DNA of 64,000 bases. Origin: JBKBIP01 sp046297495 (GTDB lineage: Bacteria; Planctomycetota; Planctomycetia; Gemmatales; Gemmataceae). Positions 17,389-26,191 of this stretch are shown in pieces. Below the pieces are notes generated by a model. It had not been told where the DNA came from, did not search any database, and saw only the letters and a program-made list of their open reading frames with translations. Within the stretch, counting starts at the first letter, position 1, and each line of letters starts with the position of its first letter. The stretch is from the NCBI GenBank assembly GCA_046297495.1, contig JBKBIP010000011.1, positions 1-64,000 of the forward strand, written 5' to 3'. The position numbers and the translations under genes are program-made.

Positions 17389-18849
17389 TCACGACCCACG
17401 CAAGACGAAGCGCATGCTGCGTAGATAGGCATCCGTGCCGGGTTGGCCATAGGGGTTGACTCCCATGAGCCGACCTTCAACGACGGTGGCCAACATAAGC
17501 ATCTGCATGAGCTGACCCAAGGTGTGTTCCGAGAGCGTCGGCATGGTCAGCTCGGCGGTGGGACGGGCCAGGTCGGAGAGCATCTGCGTGGAACCCCACA
17601 AACCCGCCGTGACCAAATCCTGATACGTCTTGCGATTGAGCGCGTTTAGCTCGTCCTGGTTGAAGTCAGACATGCTAATTGTCATCAGCGGCATGCGTGG
17701 ACTACCGATAGTCACATGGGTGAGGACCTTGTCGCGAGGGCCTTCCTGCAACAATTGCGCGTGGCTGTGGAAGTCGCGGGACAGCACCAGAGTCAACGGC
17801 GTGACGCCACGATTGTGCTTGCCCAGGCTTTCGGCGACCAGGTGGCTGTACCAATGTCCCAACGCTTCCAGCTTCTTCGACCAGACGGCCAGCACGCGCA
17901 TCGACATGCCCAATTCCTCGGTCATCAAATGATTGACCGCCGCGTACTGCAAGACAGGGTTGCGGTCGAACGGTTCTTCCAGAAAGCGGCGCGTCATGGC
18001 CGAGGCGCCCAGGAGAAAGGCGCGCACGTCCAATCCCATCACCGCCGCCGGCAACAACCCGACCGGCGAAAAGACCGAGTATCGGTCGCCGACGCGATCC
18101 GGCACCGTCAGCATGTCCTGCTCGGCGCAGCCGATGGCTTGAGCCACATCGCGCAGCTTGCTGGTTTCGCCGGTGATGGGAATGATCAATTCGCGCAGCT
18201 GCGGCGACCGGGGGCCGTAAAACTTCATGGCTTCCTTGAGGAAGACGCGAAACGCTGTTGCCGTTTCCAGGTCCTCGCCGCCGCGATTGATGACCACCAC
18301 GCCCCAACGCTCCTCCCGCTGGTCGGCGTCGATGCAGGCGTTTTCCATGAGTTCGAGCAGCTCTTGCAGGGGATCGTTATCGAAGCTGTTTCCTTCAAAA
18401 TAGATGCGCGGCACGCCCAAGCGGGCCTTGGTGGGCAGCTCATTATGGTAGCTATGGCATAACGCCTCGAAGATGGCCCGTCCCGCGCGGTGCGCGCCGC
18501 CGACGCCCAAGATGATGACCCGGTCCACCTCGTCGCGGAGGCGAGCGCCCAAGGTCAAGATGCGGCCTAGCTCGCTCTCCTCGCCGCGGCGGCGGTGATT
18601 ATCCAAAGTTTTTTGCGGCAAATCGATGAAGCCCGATTCCAGCGGCAGCATCTCTGGCGGTACCTGCTGCAGCTCTCGCTCGGTCGCCACCTGACTGCGC
18701 ACTTGCATCAGGCGTTGCCCCATTTCTCGCAACCGGGCCGGCTGTAAAAAGTGCTTGGCGCGCAGCTCCGCGGCGGCGGACCAATCCTCCGCTTGCGGAA
18801 TAAGCAAGGATTGATATTGATATTCAATGGCTTCATCTGGCAATTGCAT
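17389..18849 (-). CDS. Glucose-6-phosphate isomerase homologue lacking the catalytic lysine
   Basis: 486 residues from the ATG at 18849. An upstream GTG-type start at 18993 would run past the divergent neighbour's start, so the shorter form is preferred. The chain aligns by eye with Bacillus-type GPI: 'GVGGAHRAG' (115-123, where active enzymes have GGS), 'VPDRVGDRYSVFSPVGLLPAAV' (GDRYS 254-258 instead of GGRYS), 'AESLGK' with Glu340 kept, 'DFHSHAQLLQEGP' with His361 kept, and the C-terminal 'GVNPYGQPGTDAYLRSM'. In active enzymes this last block ends in a ring-opening Lys; here that position is Leu476. It may be inactive, regulatory, or specific for another sugar phosphate. It faces the phosphoglycerate mutase gene across about 136 bases. 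Confidence 0.8.
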   Translation of the reverse strand: MQLPDEAIEYQYQSLLIPQAEDWSAAAELRAKHFLQPARLREMGQRLMQVRSQVATERELQQVPPEMLPLESGFIDLPQKTLDNHRRRGEESELGRILTLGARLRDEVDRVIILGVGGAHRAGRAIFEALCHSYHNELPTKARLGVPRIYFEGNSFDNDPLQELLELMENACIDADQREERWGVVVINRGGEDLETATAFRVFLKEAMKFYGPRSPQLRELIIPITGETSKLRDVAQAIGCAEQDMLTVPDRVGDRYSVFSPVGLLPAAVMGLDVRAFLLGASAMTRRFLEEPFDRNPVLQYAAVNHLMTEELGMSMRVLAVWSKKLEALGHWYSHLVAESLGKHNRGVTPLTLVLSRDFHSHAQLLQEGPRDKVLTHVTIGSPRMPLMTISMSDFNQDELNALNRKTYQDLVTAGLWGSTQMLSDLARPTAELTMPTLSEHTLGQLMQMLMLATVVEGRLMGVNPYGQPGTDAYLRSMRFVLRGS

Positions 18850-18985
18850 GATCGTGTTCCAACTTCCTCGATGGGCCAGACCAGCTACATCCCACGGCAC
18901 GGGCGGCGCCTTCGGTTGCTGGCCAAGAACCGATTTCGCCTCCCTGGTACTGTACTCCGAGAAACGGGACGGGTAAACTCCATCC

Positions 18986-20191
18986 ATGAACATTCACGAA
19001 CTTCTCCGCGAATTGAACGAACCCAATCAAAGCAAGATCGTCCTGCTGGTGGCGGACGGTCTGGGGGGATTGCCCCTGGAACCAGGGGGGAAGACCGAGC
19101 TGGAATCGGCCCGCACGCCGAACTTCGACACCCTGGCGCGGGAAGGGGTCTGCGGTCTGAGTATCCCCGTCTTGCCCGGCATCACCCCCGGCAGCGGTCC
19201 CGGCCATTTGGGGTTGTTCGGTTATGACCCTTTAGAATATCGCATCGGCCGCGGCATTTTGGAAGCCTTGGGCATCCAATTCGAGGTCGGCCCGCGCGAC
19301 GTGGCGGTGCGGGGCAACTTCTGCACTGTCGATGACAACGGCTTGATCACGGATCGCCGCGCCGGCCGACCACCCACCGAACGCTGCGTGGCCATGTGCC
19401 AGAAATTGCAGCACATCCGCATTCCCGACGTGGAAGTCTTCGTCGAGCCGGTGCGTGAGCATCGCTTCGTCGTCGTCTTTCGCGGCGACGACCTGGGCGA
19501 CGCGGTCAATGACACCGACCCCCAGCAAGTCGGCCACGCGCCGCTCCCCGCCCACGGAGCCGATGCTGCGTCCGCGAAAACGGCGCAAATTGTCAATCAG
19601 TTCGTCGCCGAGGCCGGCCGGCTTTTGAAGAACGAATCTCCAACCAACATGGTCACGCTACGCGGCTTCGCGCGCTACCCAAAGATTGCCACCATGCAGG
19701 AAGTGTACGGCTTGAAGCCGGTGGCTGTCGCCGTCTATCCCATGTACAAGGGGCTGGCCAAGCTGGTCGGCATGGCTGTCGCTGATGCCGGTGTGACCTT
19801 GGCCGATCAGTTGGAAACCCTGCGTCAGCTGTGGGACCAATACGATTTCTTCTTCCTGCACTACAAATACACCGACAGCACCGGCGAGGACGGCAACTTC
19901 GACGCCAAGGTCGAGATGATCGAACGGCTCGACGCCGAGATACCGAAAATCCGCGCCTTGAATCCCGATGTGTTCATCGTCACCGGCGATCACAGCACCC
20001 CCAGCAAGCTGCGCGGCCACAGCTGGCATCCGGTGCCGACCGTGCTCTGGGCCAAGACCTGCCGCGTCGATCCGGTGACGGAGTTCGGCGAAGCATACTG
20101 CCTGCGTGGCGGCTTGGGCCACTTCCAGGCCATGCACTTGATCCCTTTGGCGCTGGCGCATGCCGGACGCTTGGGCAAGTATGGGGCCTGA
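18986..20191 (+). CDS. apgM: 2,3-bisphosphoglycerate-independent phosphoglycerate mutase, archaeal type
   Basis: 401 residues. Interconverts 3- and 2-phosphoglycerate in glycolysis and gluconeogenesis. It has the alkaline-phosphatase-superfamily metal sites in the ApgM arrangement: 'KIVLLVADGLGGLP', the catalytic Ser block 'GITPGSGPGHLGLFGYDP', 'RGNFCTVDDNG', 'TMQEVYGLKPVAVAVYPMYKG', 'HYKYTDSTGEDG' and 'VTGDHSTPSKLRGHSWHPVP'. Length and block order match the archaeal or apgM class rather than the longer GpmI. ATG at 18986 follows a GGGACGGG stretch. Divergent to the isomerase homologue, and followed after 22 bases by the homocysteine methyltransferase gene. Confidence 0.93.
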   Translation: MNIHELLRELNEPNQSKIVLLVADGLGGLPLEPGGKTELESARTPNFDTLAREGVCGLSIPVLPGITPGSGPGHLGLFGYDPLEYRIGRGILEALGIQFEVGPRDVAVRGNFCTVDDNGLITDRRAGRPPTERCVAMCQKLQHIRIPDVEVFVEPVREHRFVVVFRGDDLGDAVNDTDPQQVGHAPLPAHGADAASAKTAQIVNQFVAEAGRLLKNESPTNMVTLRGFARYPKIATMQEVYGLKPVAVAVYPMYKGLAKLVGMAVADAGVTLADQLETLRQLWDQYDFFFLHYKYTDSTGEDGNFDAKVEMIERLDAEIPKIRALNPDVFIVTGDHSTPSKLRGHSWHPVPTVLWAKTCRVDPVTEFGEAYCLRGGLGHFQAMHLIPLALAHAGRLGKYGA

Positions 20192-20213
20192 ATCATTTGC
20201 TCACGGGGTATTG

Positions 20214-21113
20214 ATGTCCCGTTTTCTCCAATCCCTGCGTTCCGGCCAAGTCCTGCTCATGGATGGGGCGATGGGGACCGAGCTGCAACGGGCAGGCATC
20301 GGCGCGGGGGAATGTTACGAACTCTGGAACTTGACGCGCCCCGATGTGGTGCGGGGGATTCATCAGGCTTACGTGGCTGCCGGGGCGGAATGTCTGTTGA
20401 CCCACACCTTTCAAGCCAATCCCGTCGCCTTGGCGCGGCATGGCTGCGTGGAGCACCTCGATGCCATCCAACGGGCCGCGCTGGACCTGGCCCGCGCCGC
20501 CGCCGGCCCGGAACGGTTCATCCTCTATGACATCGGGCCGGTAGGAAGCGAGGAGGCCGCCAACGCCGCCTTGGTCGAACGGCTGCTGCCTGACTTGCCG
20601 CGCGTCGATGCCATTCTGCTCGAAACCTTTTCCGATCCCTTGGTCTTTTTCCTGGCTCGGCAATGTCAAATTGTGGCCTGGAACGAGCCGCTCCCCGTTC
20701 TTGTGTCACTAACCTACCAGCGCGATGCCCAGGGGCGCCTGTGTACCTGGAGCGGGCAGCCGCCGGAGTGGTTCGCCCTGCAAGCAAGGCAGTACGACAT
20801 CGCCGCCTTGGGAGTGAATTGCGGCAAGGACATCGCCATGCCAGACATCATCGAGATTATCCGCCGCTATCGCCAAGTCACCGATCTACCCCTATTCGCC
20901 CGTCCCAACGCCGGCGCGCCGACGCGCCACGACGACCGCTGGCACTACCCATCCACTCCCGAACAGCTGGCCAACCATCTCCCATCCCTGCTCGAAGCTG
21001 GCGTGAGCATGGTCGGCGGCTGTTGCGGCGCTACGCCGGCGCACATCGCGGCCTTTCAGCGCGTCATCGCCGAATGGAACACGCGCCGTGTCCGCAACGG
21101 ATCGGTTTCCTAA
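20214..21113 (+). CDS. Homocysteine S-methyltransferase family protein
   Basis: 299 residues; ATG at 20214 with GGGG seven bases upstream. The zinc-thiol methyltransferase barrel is recognisable: 'VLLMDGAMGTELQRAGI', 'GAECLLTHTFQANP', 'DAILLETFSDP', the first zinc Cys in 'ALGVNCGKDI', and the paired zinc cysteines in 'MVGGCCGATPAHIAAF'. Family members transfer a methyl group from S-methylmethionine, betaine or methyltetrahydrofolate to homocysteine to make methionine; the donor cannot be inferred. Its start lies 22 bases past the apgM stop, so the two are probably co-transcribed. Confidence 0.9.
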   Translation: MSRFLQSLRSGQVLLMDGAMGTELQRAGIGAGECYELWNLTRPDVVRGIHQAYVAAGAECLLTHTFQANPVALARHGCVEHLDAIQRAALDLARAAAGPERFILYDIGPVGSEEAANAALVERLLPDLPRVDAILLETFSDPLVFFLARQCQIVAWNEPLPVLVSLTYQRDAQGRLCTWSGQPPEWFALQARQYDIAALGVNCGKDIAMPDIIEIIRRYRQVTDLPLFARPNAGAPTRHDDRWHYPSTPEQLANHLPSLLEAGVSMVGGCCGATPAHIAAFQRVIAEWNTRRVRNGSVS

Positions 21114-21194
21114 GATAGTCAGTGATGTTCGACGCCGTTTCGTGTGCGAGCCGCGGGCTTGCATCCTTACGACTCAGCACAAGGAGCCTGAATC

Positions 21195-23609
21195 ATGACG
21201 AATCCGGCCACCAAGGAACTACCCCGAACCGTCAGCGCCAACGAAGCCGCGCCCAAGCCGTTGTCCGCCGAGCTACTGAAGAAAATGGACGCCTACTGGC
21301 GAGCGACCAATTATCTCTCCATCGGGCAAATTTATCTCTATGACAATCCCTTGCTCAAGGAACCACTCACGAAGGATCACATCAAGCCGCGCTTGCTGGG
21401 ACACTGGGGTACCACGCCCGGGTTGAACTTCATTTACGTGCATCTCAACCGCGTCATCAAACAATACGACTTGGACATGATCTATGTGACTGGCCCAGGG
21501 CACGGCGGTCCCGGCTTGGTGGCCAACACCTACCTGGAGGGGACGTATAGCGAAGTCTATCCGAACATCTCGCAGGACGAGGCCGGCATGAAACGGCTGT
21601 TCAAGCAATTCTCGTTTCCCGGCGGCATCCCCAGCCACGTCGCCCCGGAGACCCCCGGCTCCATCCACGAAGGGGGAGAGTTGGGCTACGCGCTGTCGCA
21701 CGCTTACGGGGCGGCCTTCGACAATCCCGACCTGATCGTCGCCTGCGTCATCGGCGACGGCGAGGCGGAAACCGGGCCGCTGGCCACGAGTTGGCACTCG
21801 AACAAGTTCCTCAATCCCGTCACTGATGGCGCCGTGTTGCCGATCTTGCATCTCAACGGCTACAAGATCGCCAACCCGACGGTCTTGGCCCGCATCAGCC
21901 GCGAGGAGTTGGACCAGCTGTTGCGCGGCTGCGGCTACCTACCCTTCCACGTCGAGGGGCACGAGCCGGAGACGATGCACCAGCTCATGGCGGCGACGCT
22001 GGATATTGTCATCGAAGAGATTCAGCGGATTCAACAAGATGCCCGTACCCGTGGCCGCCGGGACCGCCCGCGCTGGCCCATGATTGTCCTGCGCACGCCC
22101 AAGGGCTGGACCTGTCCCAAAGAGATCGATGGCCAGCGGGTGGAAGATTATTGGCGCTCGCATCAGGTGCCGATGGGGGAGATGCACGAAAACCCCCAAC
22201 ATGTTCAGCTTCTCGAACAGTGGCTGAAGAGCTACCGCCCCGAGGAATTATTTGATGCGACAGGGCGCTTCCAGCCGGAGCTGGCCGAGCTGGCCCCCAA
22301 GGGACCGCGGCGCATGGGGGCCAATCCCCACGCCAACGGCGGCATCCTGCTGCGGCCGCTGCGCCTGCCCGACTTCCGCGAATACGCCGTCGAGGTGCCG
22401 CGTCCTGGCTCTGTCACCGCCGAGGCCACCCGCGTGCAAGGGAAGTTCATCCGCGATGTCATGAAGCTGAACTTGGAGTCCAAAAACTTCCGCATCTTCA
22501 GCCCGGACGAAAACGCCTCCAACCGCTGGGGGGATGTGTTTGAAGTCACCCAACGCTGTTTCCTGGCGGAGATCGAACCCTATGACGACCACCTCGCCCC
22601 GGATGGCCGGGTCATGGAGATGCTCAGCGAGCATCAATGTCAAGGCTGGCTGGAAGGCTACCTACTCACCGGGCGGCACGGGTTCTTTAATTGCTACGAG
22701 GCATTCATCCACATCATCGACGCCATGTTCAATCAGCACGCCAAATGGCTCAAGGTGTGCAATCACATTCCTTGGCGCCGGCCCATCGCCTCGTTGAACT
22801 ATTTGCTCACCTCGCACGTCTGGCGTCAGGACCACAACGGCTTCAGCCACCAGGACCCCGGCTTCATCGATCACGTCGTCAACAAGAAGGCCGAGGTCAT
22901 CCGCGTCTATCTGCCGCCCGACGCCAACACGCTGCTATCCGTGACAGATCATTGCCTACGCAGCCGTAACTACGTCAATGTGATCGTGGCTGGCAAGCAG
23001 CCCGCCCAGCAGTGGCTCAACATGGATCAAGCGATCAAACACTGCACGGCGGGTGTCAGCATCTGGGAATGGGCCAGCAACGACCGCGGCGGCGATCCGG
23101 ACGTGGTGCTGGCTTGCTGCGGCGACATCCCGACGTTGGAAACCCTGGCCGCCGTCGATATGCTGCGCCGCTACCTGCCCAAGCTCAAGGTCCGCGTCAT
23201 CAACGTCGTCAACCTGATGAAGCTGCAACCGCAAAGCGAACACCCGCACGGCCTCAGCGACAAGGAATTCGACGCCCTGTTCACCACGGACCAGCCAATC
23301 ATCTTCGCCTTTCACGGCTACCCCTGGTTGATTCATCGCCTCACCTATCGCCGGACCAATCACAAGAACTTGCACGTGCGCGGCTACAAGGAGGAAGGGA
23401 CGACGACGACTCCCTTTGACATGGTGGTGCTCAACGACCTGGACCGCTTTCACCTGGTCCTCGACGTGCTCGACCGCGTGCCCGGCCTCAGCGCCAGCAC
23501 CGCCTACATCCGCCAAGACATCCGCGACAAGCTGATCGAGCACAAGCAATACATCCACCAGTACGGCGAAGACATGCCGGAGGTCCGCGACTGGCAGTGG
23601 CCGGCGTGA
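21195..23609 (+). CDS. xfp: Xylulose-5-phosphate/fructose-6-phosphate phosphoketolase
   Basis: 804 residues, the normal Xfp length. ATG at 21195 follows AAGGAG. TPP-dependent enzyme splitting xylulose 5-phosphate (and often fructose 6-phosphate) with phosphate into acetyl phosphate and a triose or tetrose phosphate. Motifs: 'NYLSIGQIYLYDNPLL', 'GHWGTTPGLNFIYVHLNR', 'VTGPGHGGPGLVANTYLEG', the TPP/metal motif 'GDGEAETGPLATSWHSNKF', 'SPDENASNRW', 'LLTGRHGFFNCYEAF', 'GFSHQDPGFIDHVVNKK' and 'NKKAEVIRVYLPPDANTLL'. All expected blocks are present, so it should be active. Same strand as apgM and mmuM-like genes, convergent with galM. Confidence 0.97.
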   Translation: MTNPATKELPRTVSANEAAPKPLSAELLKKMDAYWRATNYLSIGQIYLYDNPLLKEPLTKDHIKPRLLGHWGTTPGLNFIYVHLNRVIKQYDLDMIYVTGPGHGGPGLVANTYLEGTYSEVYPNISQDEAGMKRLFKQFSFPGGIPSHVAPETPGSIHEGGELGYALSHAYGAAFDNPDLIVACVIGDGEAETGPLATSWHSNKFLNPVTDGAVLPILHLNGYKIANPTVLARISREELDQLLRGCGYLPFHVEGHEPETMHQLMAATLDIVIEEIQRIQQDARTRGRRDRPRWPMIVLRTPKGWTCPKEIDGQRVEDYWRSHQVPMGEMHENPQHVQLLEQWLKSYRPEELFDATGRFQPELAELAPKGPRRMGANPHANGGILLRPLRLPDFREYAVEVPRPGSVTAEATRVQGKFIRDVMKLNLESKNFRIFSPDENASNRWGDVFEVTQRCFLAEIEPYDDHLAPDGRVMEMLSEHQCQGWLEGYLLTGRHGFFNCYEAFIHIIDAMFNQHAKWLKVCNHIPWRRPIASLNYLLTSHVWRQDHNGFSHQDPGFIDHVVNKKAEVIRVYLPPDANTLLSVTDHCLRSRNYVNVIVAGKQPAQQWLNMDQAIKHCTAGVSIWEWASNDRGGDPDVVLACCGDIPTLETLAAVDMLRRYLPKLKVRVINVVNLMKLQPQSEHPHGLSDKEFDALFTTDQPIIFAFHGYPWLIHRLTYRRTNHKNLHVRGYKEEGTTTTPFDMVVLNDLDRFHLVLDVLDRVPGLSASTAYIRQDIRDKLIEHKQYIHQYGEDMPEVRDWQWPA

Positions 23610-23748
23610 GGGGGAATGGGCGGTTTGGCGATTATCCCTTATCTACGCCGTGGGCGTACAGATCGTGCGGAAAGATGAAAATCCGCGCGAATTGATGAAG
23701 CAAATAATTGGGGAACCATAGCATTCAAAGACGAAAGTCTTCTCTTTG

Positions 23749-24774
23749 CTACCCCCCATGCCACGTCAGTTCCACGTGCCCCGTCCATTGTTGGCCGGGA
23801 GGCAGGCTCAGCAAGCCGGCGTCGATTCCCTGTCTCTGCAAGTTGATGGCGTCGGTGATGCAGGTATATGGCTCCAGGCAGAACGCCTGGCGGTGCGGCG
23901 GGTTGAAGACGACGACCTCGCGGAAGGCCGGCGAGGCGCGCACGGTTAGCTCGGCGGCGGGGGTTTCCTGGCCGAGCTTGCCGAGCAGGCACAGCGTCTC
24001 AATCGCGCCAGGGCCGCAGCCGGGCAGACCAGACAGGGCATCGTCCAGCTGCAAGTCGCTGATCTTGCGCGGCCGGGTCAAATCGTGGGCCTCATCGACG
24101 GGCTGGCGATTGCCGGTCGGCAAATTCGCTTCCAGCTCCCAATAGGTGTGGGCCGGTATTTGCACCCAGCATTCCGCTTCCGTTCCACCAGGCACCAACG
24201 GCACCGAAAAATAGGGATGCAAGCCGATGCCGAAGGGGAGAATGGCTTGGCTAGTGTTCGTCACTTCCATGACCAAGCGCAGACGTTCCAGAGATAGTCG
24301 CACCGTGACACGCAAGCGATAAGCCGCTGGCCACAATGCCCGCGCTTCCCCGGCGTCGCGCTCGCTGCTGAATTCCCCTTGCAACCAGGCTTCGCTGTCG
24401 GTGGTCCCCTGAGCGACGATCCGCCAAGGATGGCGGCAGGCGAAACCGTGGATGGCGTTGGCCTTGGCGGGGTCATTGATCGGCAATGTGAAATCCTTGC
24501 CCTGCCAAGTGAATTGACCAGCCCGAATGCGATTGGGGAACGGGAACAGAATGGGAATGCCGCTGCGCGTCGGAACCGGATTGTGAAACAGCTCGGGATC
24601 GGCGTAAAGTAGGTCAACGGCCTGTCCCTGCCAGGGCGCCTGCCAGCGGAAGCAGTTGAATCCCAGGGCCGGCCAAATCTCTGCCCGCGCGCCGCTAGCG
24701 GCATCTTCAAGCACATAAATGGTGCCATCGAGTTGAGCGACGGCTTTTTTCTCGGTCTGGATGGTAAAGCTCAC
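23749..24774 (-). CDS. galM: Aldose 1-epimerase family protein
   Basis: 341 residues. The start is a GTG (24772-24774) placed eight bases after AAGGAG. Aldose 1-epimerases (mutarotases) interconvert alpha and beta anomers of sugars in the cytoplasm. The family blocks are 'FPNRIRAGQFTWQGKDFTLP', 'NAIHGFACRHPWRIV' (first catalytic His), 'LPFGIGLHPYFSVP' (second catalytic His) and the late 'REVVVFNPPHRQAFCLEPYTCITDAINL', which carries the catalytic Glu. Substrate specificity is not evident; it could belong to the D-hexose-6-phosphate or galactose subgroups. Upstream on the same strand an open frame ends 12 bases before this start and runs into the assembly gap. Confidence 0.88.
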   Translation of the reverse strand: MSFTIQTEKKAVAQLDGTIYVLEDAASGARAEIWPALGFNCFRWQAPWQGQAVDLLYADPELFHNPVPTRSGIPILFPFPNRIRAGQFTWQGKDFTLPINDPAKANAIHGFACRHPWRIVAQGTTDSEAWLQGEFSSERDAGEARALWPAAYRLRVTVRLSLERLRLVMEVTNTSQAILPFGIGLHPYFSVPLVPGGTEAECWVQIPAHTYWELEANLPTGNRQPVDEAHDLTRPRKISDLQLDDALSGLPGCGPGAIETLCLLGKLGQETPAAELTVRASPAFREVVVFNPPHRQAFCLEPYTCITDAINLQRQGIDAGLLSLPPGQQWTGHVELTWHGG

Positions 24775-24786
24775 GAAGCACTCTCC

Positions 24787-24842
24787 TTAGCGGTCCGCTT
24801 TCAGCGGTGTCAGGAATGGGTGATCGGCGCGGAAGGTATCCT
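24787..24842 (-). CDS. Possible 3' end of a gene truncated by the assembly gap
   Basis: Reading the minus strand out of the N-run, an open frame encodes DTFRADHPFLTPLKADR followed by TAA (24787-24789). The stop sits within the ribosome site that serves galM, a typical operon junction, and 12 of 16 readable third positions are G or C. The wording F-x-A-D-H-P-F-L is reminiscent of the C-terminal signature of serpins, but the remaining tail does not fit and 17 residues are too few to assign a family. Confidence 0.35.
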
Positions 24843-24942
24843 NNNNNNNNNNNNNNNNNNNNNNNNNNNNNNNNNNNNNNNNNNNNNNNNNNNNNNNNNN
24901 NNNNNNNNNNNNNNNNNNNNNNNNNNNNNNNNNNNNNNNNNN
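24843..24942. other. Assembly gap (100 N)
   Basis: Exactly 100 undetermined bases, the conventional filler for a scaffold join of unknown size. Whole genes may be missing between galM and the Ldh2-type dehydrogenase, so their apparent adjacency should not be used as evidence of linkage. Confidence 0.99.
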
Positions 24943-25021
24943 TCGTGTTCGTCTCTTGACTTCCCGCGCGAAACGATACATCAAGATTAGCAGAACACTG
25001 ACGGTTGAAAGGAGCCTACTT

Positions 25022-26080
25022 GTGCCAACTTTTTCGGAAGCCAATTTACTCACCTTCACTCAAAATCTCTTCCTGGCGGGGCGAGTTCCCGCGGATGAAG
25101 CCGACACGGTGGCGCGGAGTTTGGTCGATGCCAACTTGTGCGGCCACGATTCGCACGGCGTCATCCGCGTGATCCAGTATCTCGACGGCGTCGCGGATGG
25201 CCGTCTCAAGCCCGGGGCGCCGTTCACCATTCTGAATGAAACTCCCGCCGTGCTGGTCGTCGATGGCGGCTGGGGCTTGGGACAAGTGCAAGCCTATCGC
25301 CTGTTGGACCGCCTCATCGCCAAGGCCAAGGACATCGGCTTGGCGGCAGGCACGCTGCGTGACTGCGGCCACATTGGGCGGCTGGGAGAATATGCCGAGG
25401 CCGCCGCCGCCCAAGGCATGGCCTTCCTGGCCACGGTGAACGCCCACGGTCACGGCCGACGCGTCGCTCCGCCCGGCGGTACCGAGGCCCGCATCAGCAC
25501 CAACCCGCTATGCATCGGCGCGCCGACGCAAGGGGACCCGGTGATTCTCGACATCGGCACCAGCGTTTGCGCCGAGGGGAAGGTGCGCGTCCTGTTCAAC
25601 AAGAAGCAACCGGCTCCCGCCGGCTGGCTGCTCGATGCCCAAGGGCAACCGACCACCGACCCCAGCGTTCTCTATACGGAACCACGCGGCTCCATTCTAC
25701 CCCTGGGGGGGCCGCAAGCCTACAAGGGCTTTGGCATCGCGCTGTTGCTCGACATGCTGGCCGGTGGTCTATCGGGAGGACCGTGCAGCAATCCCAAGGC
25801 CACCATCTACGGCGGCAACGCGGTGCTGTTCGTCGTCTTTCATGTGGATCAATTCGCCGGCGCTAGTCATTTCCTCCAGGAAGTGACCGAGTTGGCCGAC
25901 AACGTCCGCGCTTGCCCGCGCGCGGCCGGCGTATCGGAAATCGTGCTCCCCGGCGACCCTGAACGCCAGGAACGCGCTCGCCGTCAAACGACTGGCATCA
26001 CTCTCGACGACGGCACCTGGGGCCAGCTCACCGCCTTGGCTCAGAAACTCGGCGTCACTCCGCCGACAGCGCGGGGGTGA
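25022..26080 (+). CDS. Ldh2/malate dehydrogenase family oxidoreductase
   Basis: 352 residues. The start is the GTG at 25022 after GAAAGGAG; the frame is open further upstream, but without a start of similar quality. This NAD(P)-dependent family (malate/L-lactate/ureidoglycolate dehydrogenases, Pfam Ldh_2) has a fold unrelated to classical lactate dehydrogenases. Diagnostic blocks: 'SLVDANLCGHDSHGVIRV' (catalytic His region), 'GLAAGTLRDCGHIGRLGEYAE', 'MAFLATVNAHGHGRRVAPPGG', 'RISTNPLCIGAPT', 'VILDIGTSVCAEGKVRV' and 'GGPQAYKGFGIALLLDMLAG'. The specific 2-hydroxy acid cannot be predicted. It lies directly after the assembly gap and is convergent with a sulfatase. Confidence 0.92.
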   Translation: MPTFSEANLLTFTQNLFLAGRVPADEADTVARSLVDANLCGHDSHGVIRVIQYLDGVADGRLKPGAPFTILNETPAVLVVDGGWGLGQVQAYRLLDRLIAKAKDIGLAAGTLRDCGHIGRLGEYAEAAAAQGMAFLATVNAHGHGRRVAPPGGTEARISTNPLCIGAPTQGDPVILDIGTSVCAEGKVRVLFNKKQPAPAGWLLDAQGQPTTDPSVLYTEPRGSILPLGGPQAYKGFGIALLLDMLAGGLSGGPCSNPKATIYGGNAVLFVVFHVDQFAGASHFLQEVTELADNVRACPRAAGVSEIVLPGDPERQERARRQTTGITLDDGTWGQLTALAQKLGVTPPTARG

Positions 26081-26191
26081 GACGAGTTGGTCCAGATGAC
26101 GTTTGATACATCGTTGGAAAGTGGAAGGGGAAGTTATCAGAGCGGCAAGCGTCCATCGGATCGCGTGCCGCAGTCGTCCGCCTGACAACTG

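Noticed and set aside
24787..24842. Firm assignment of the gap-edge fragment to the serpin family
   Set aside because: Only 17 residues are visible and the tail after DHPFL does not match the usual serpin ending.
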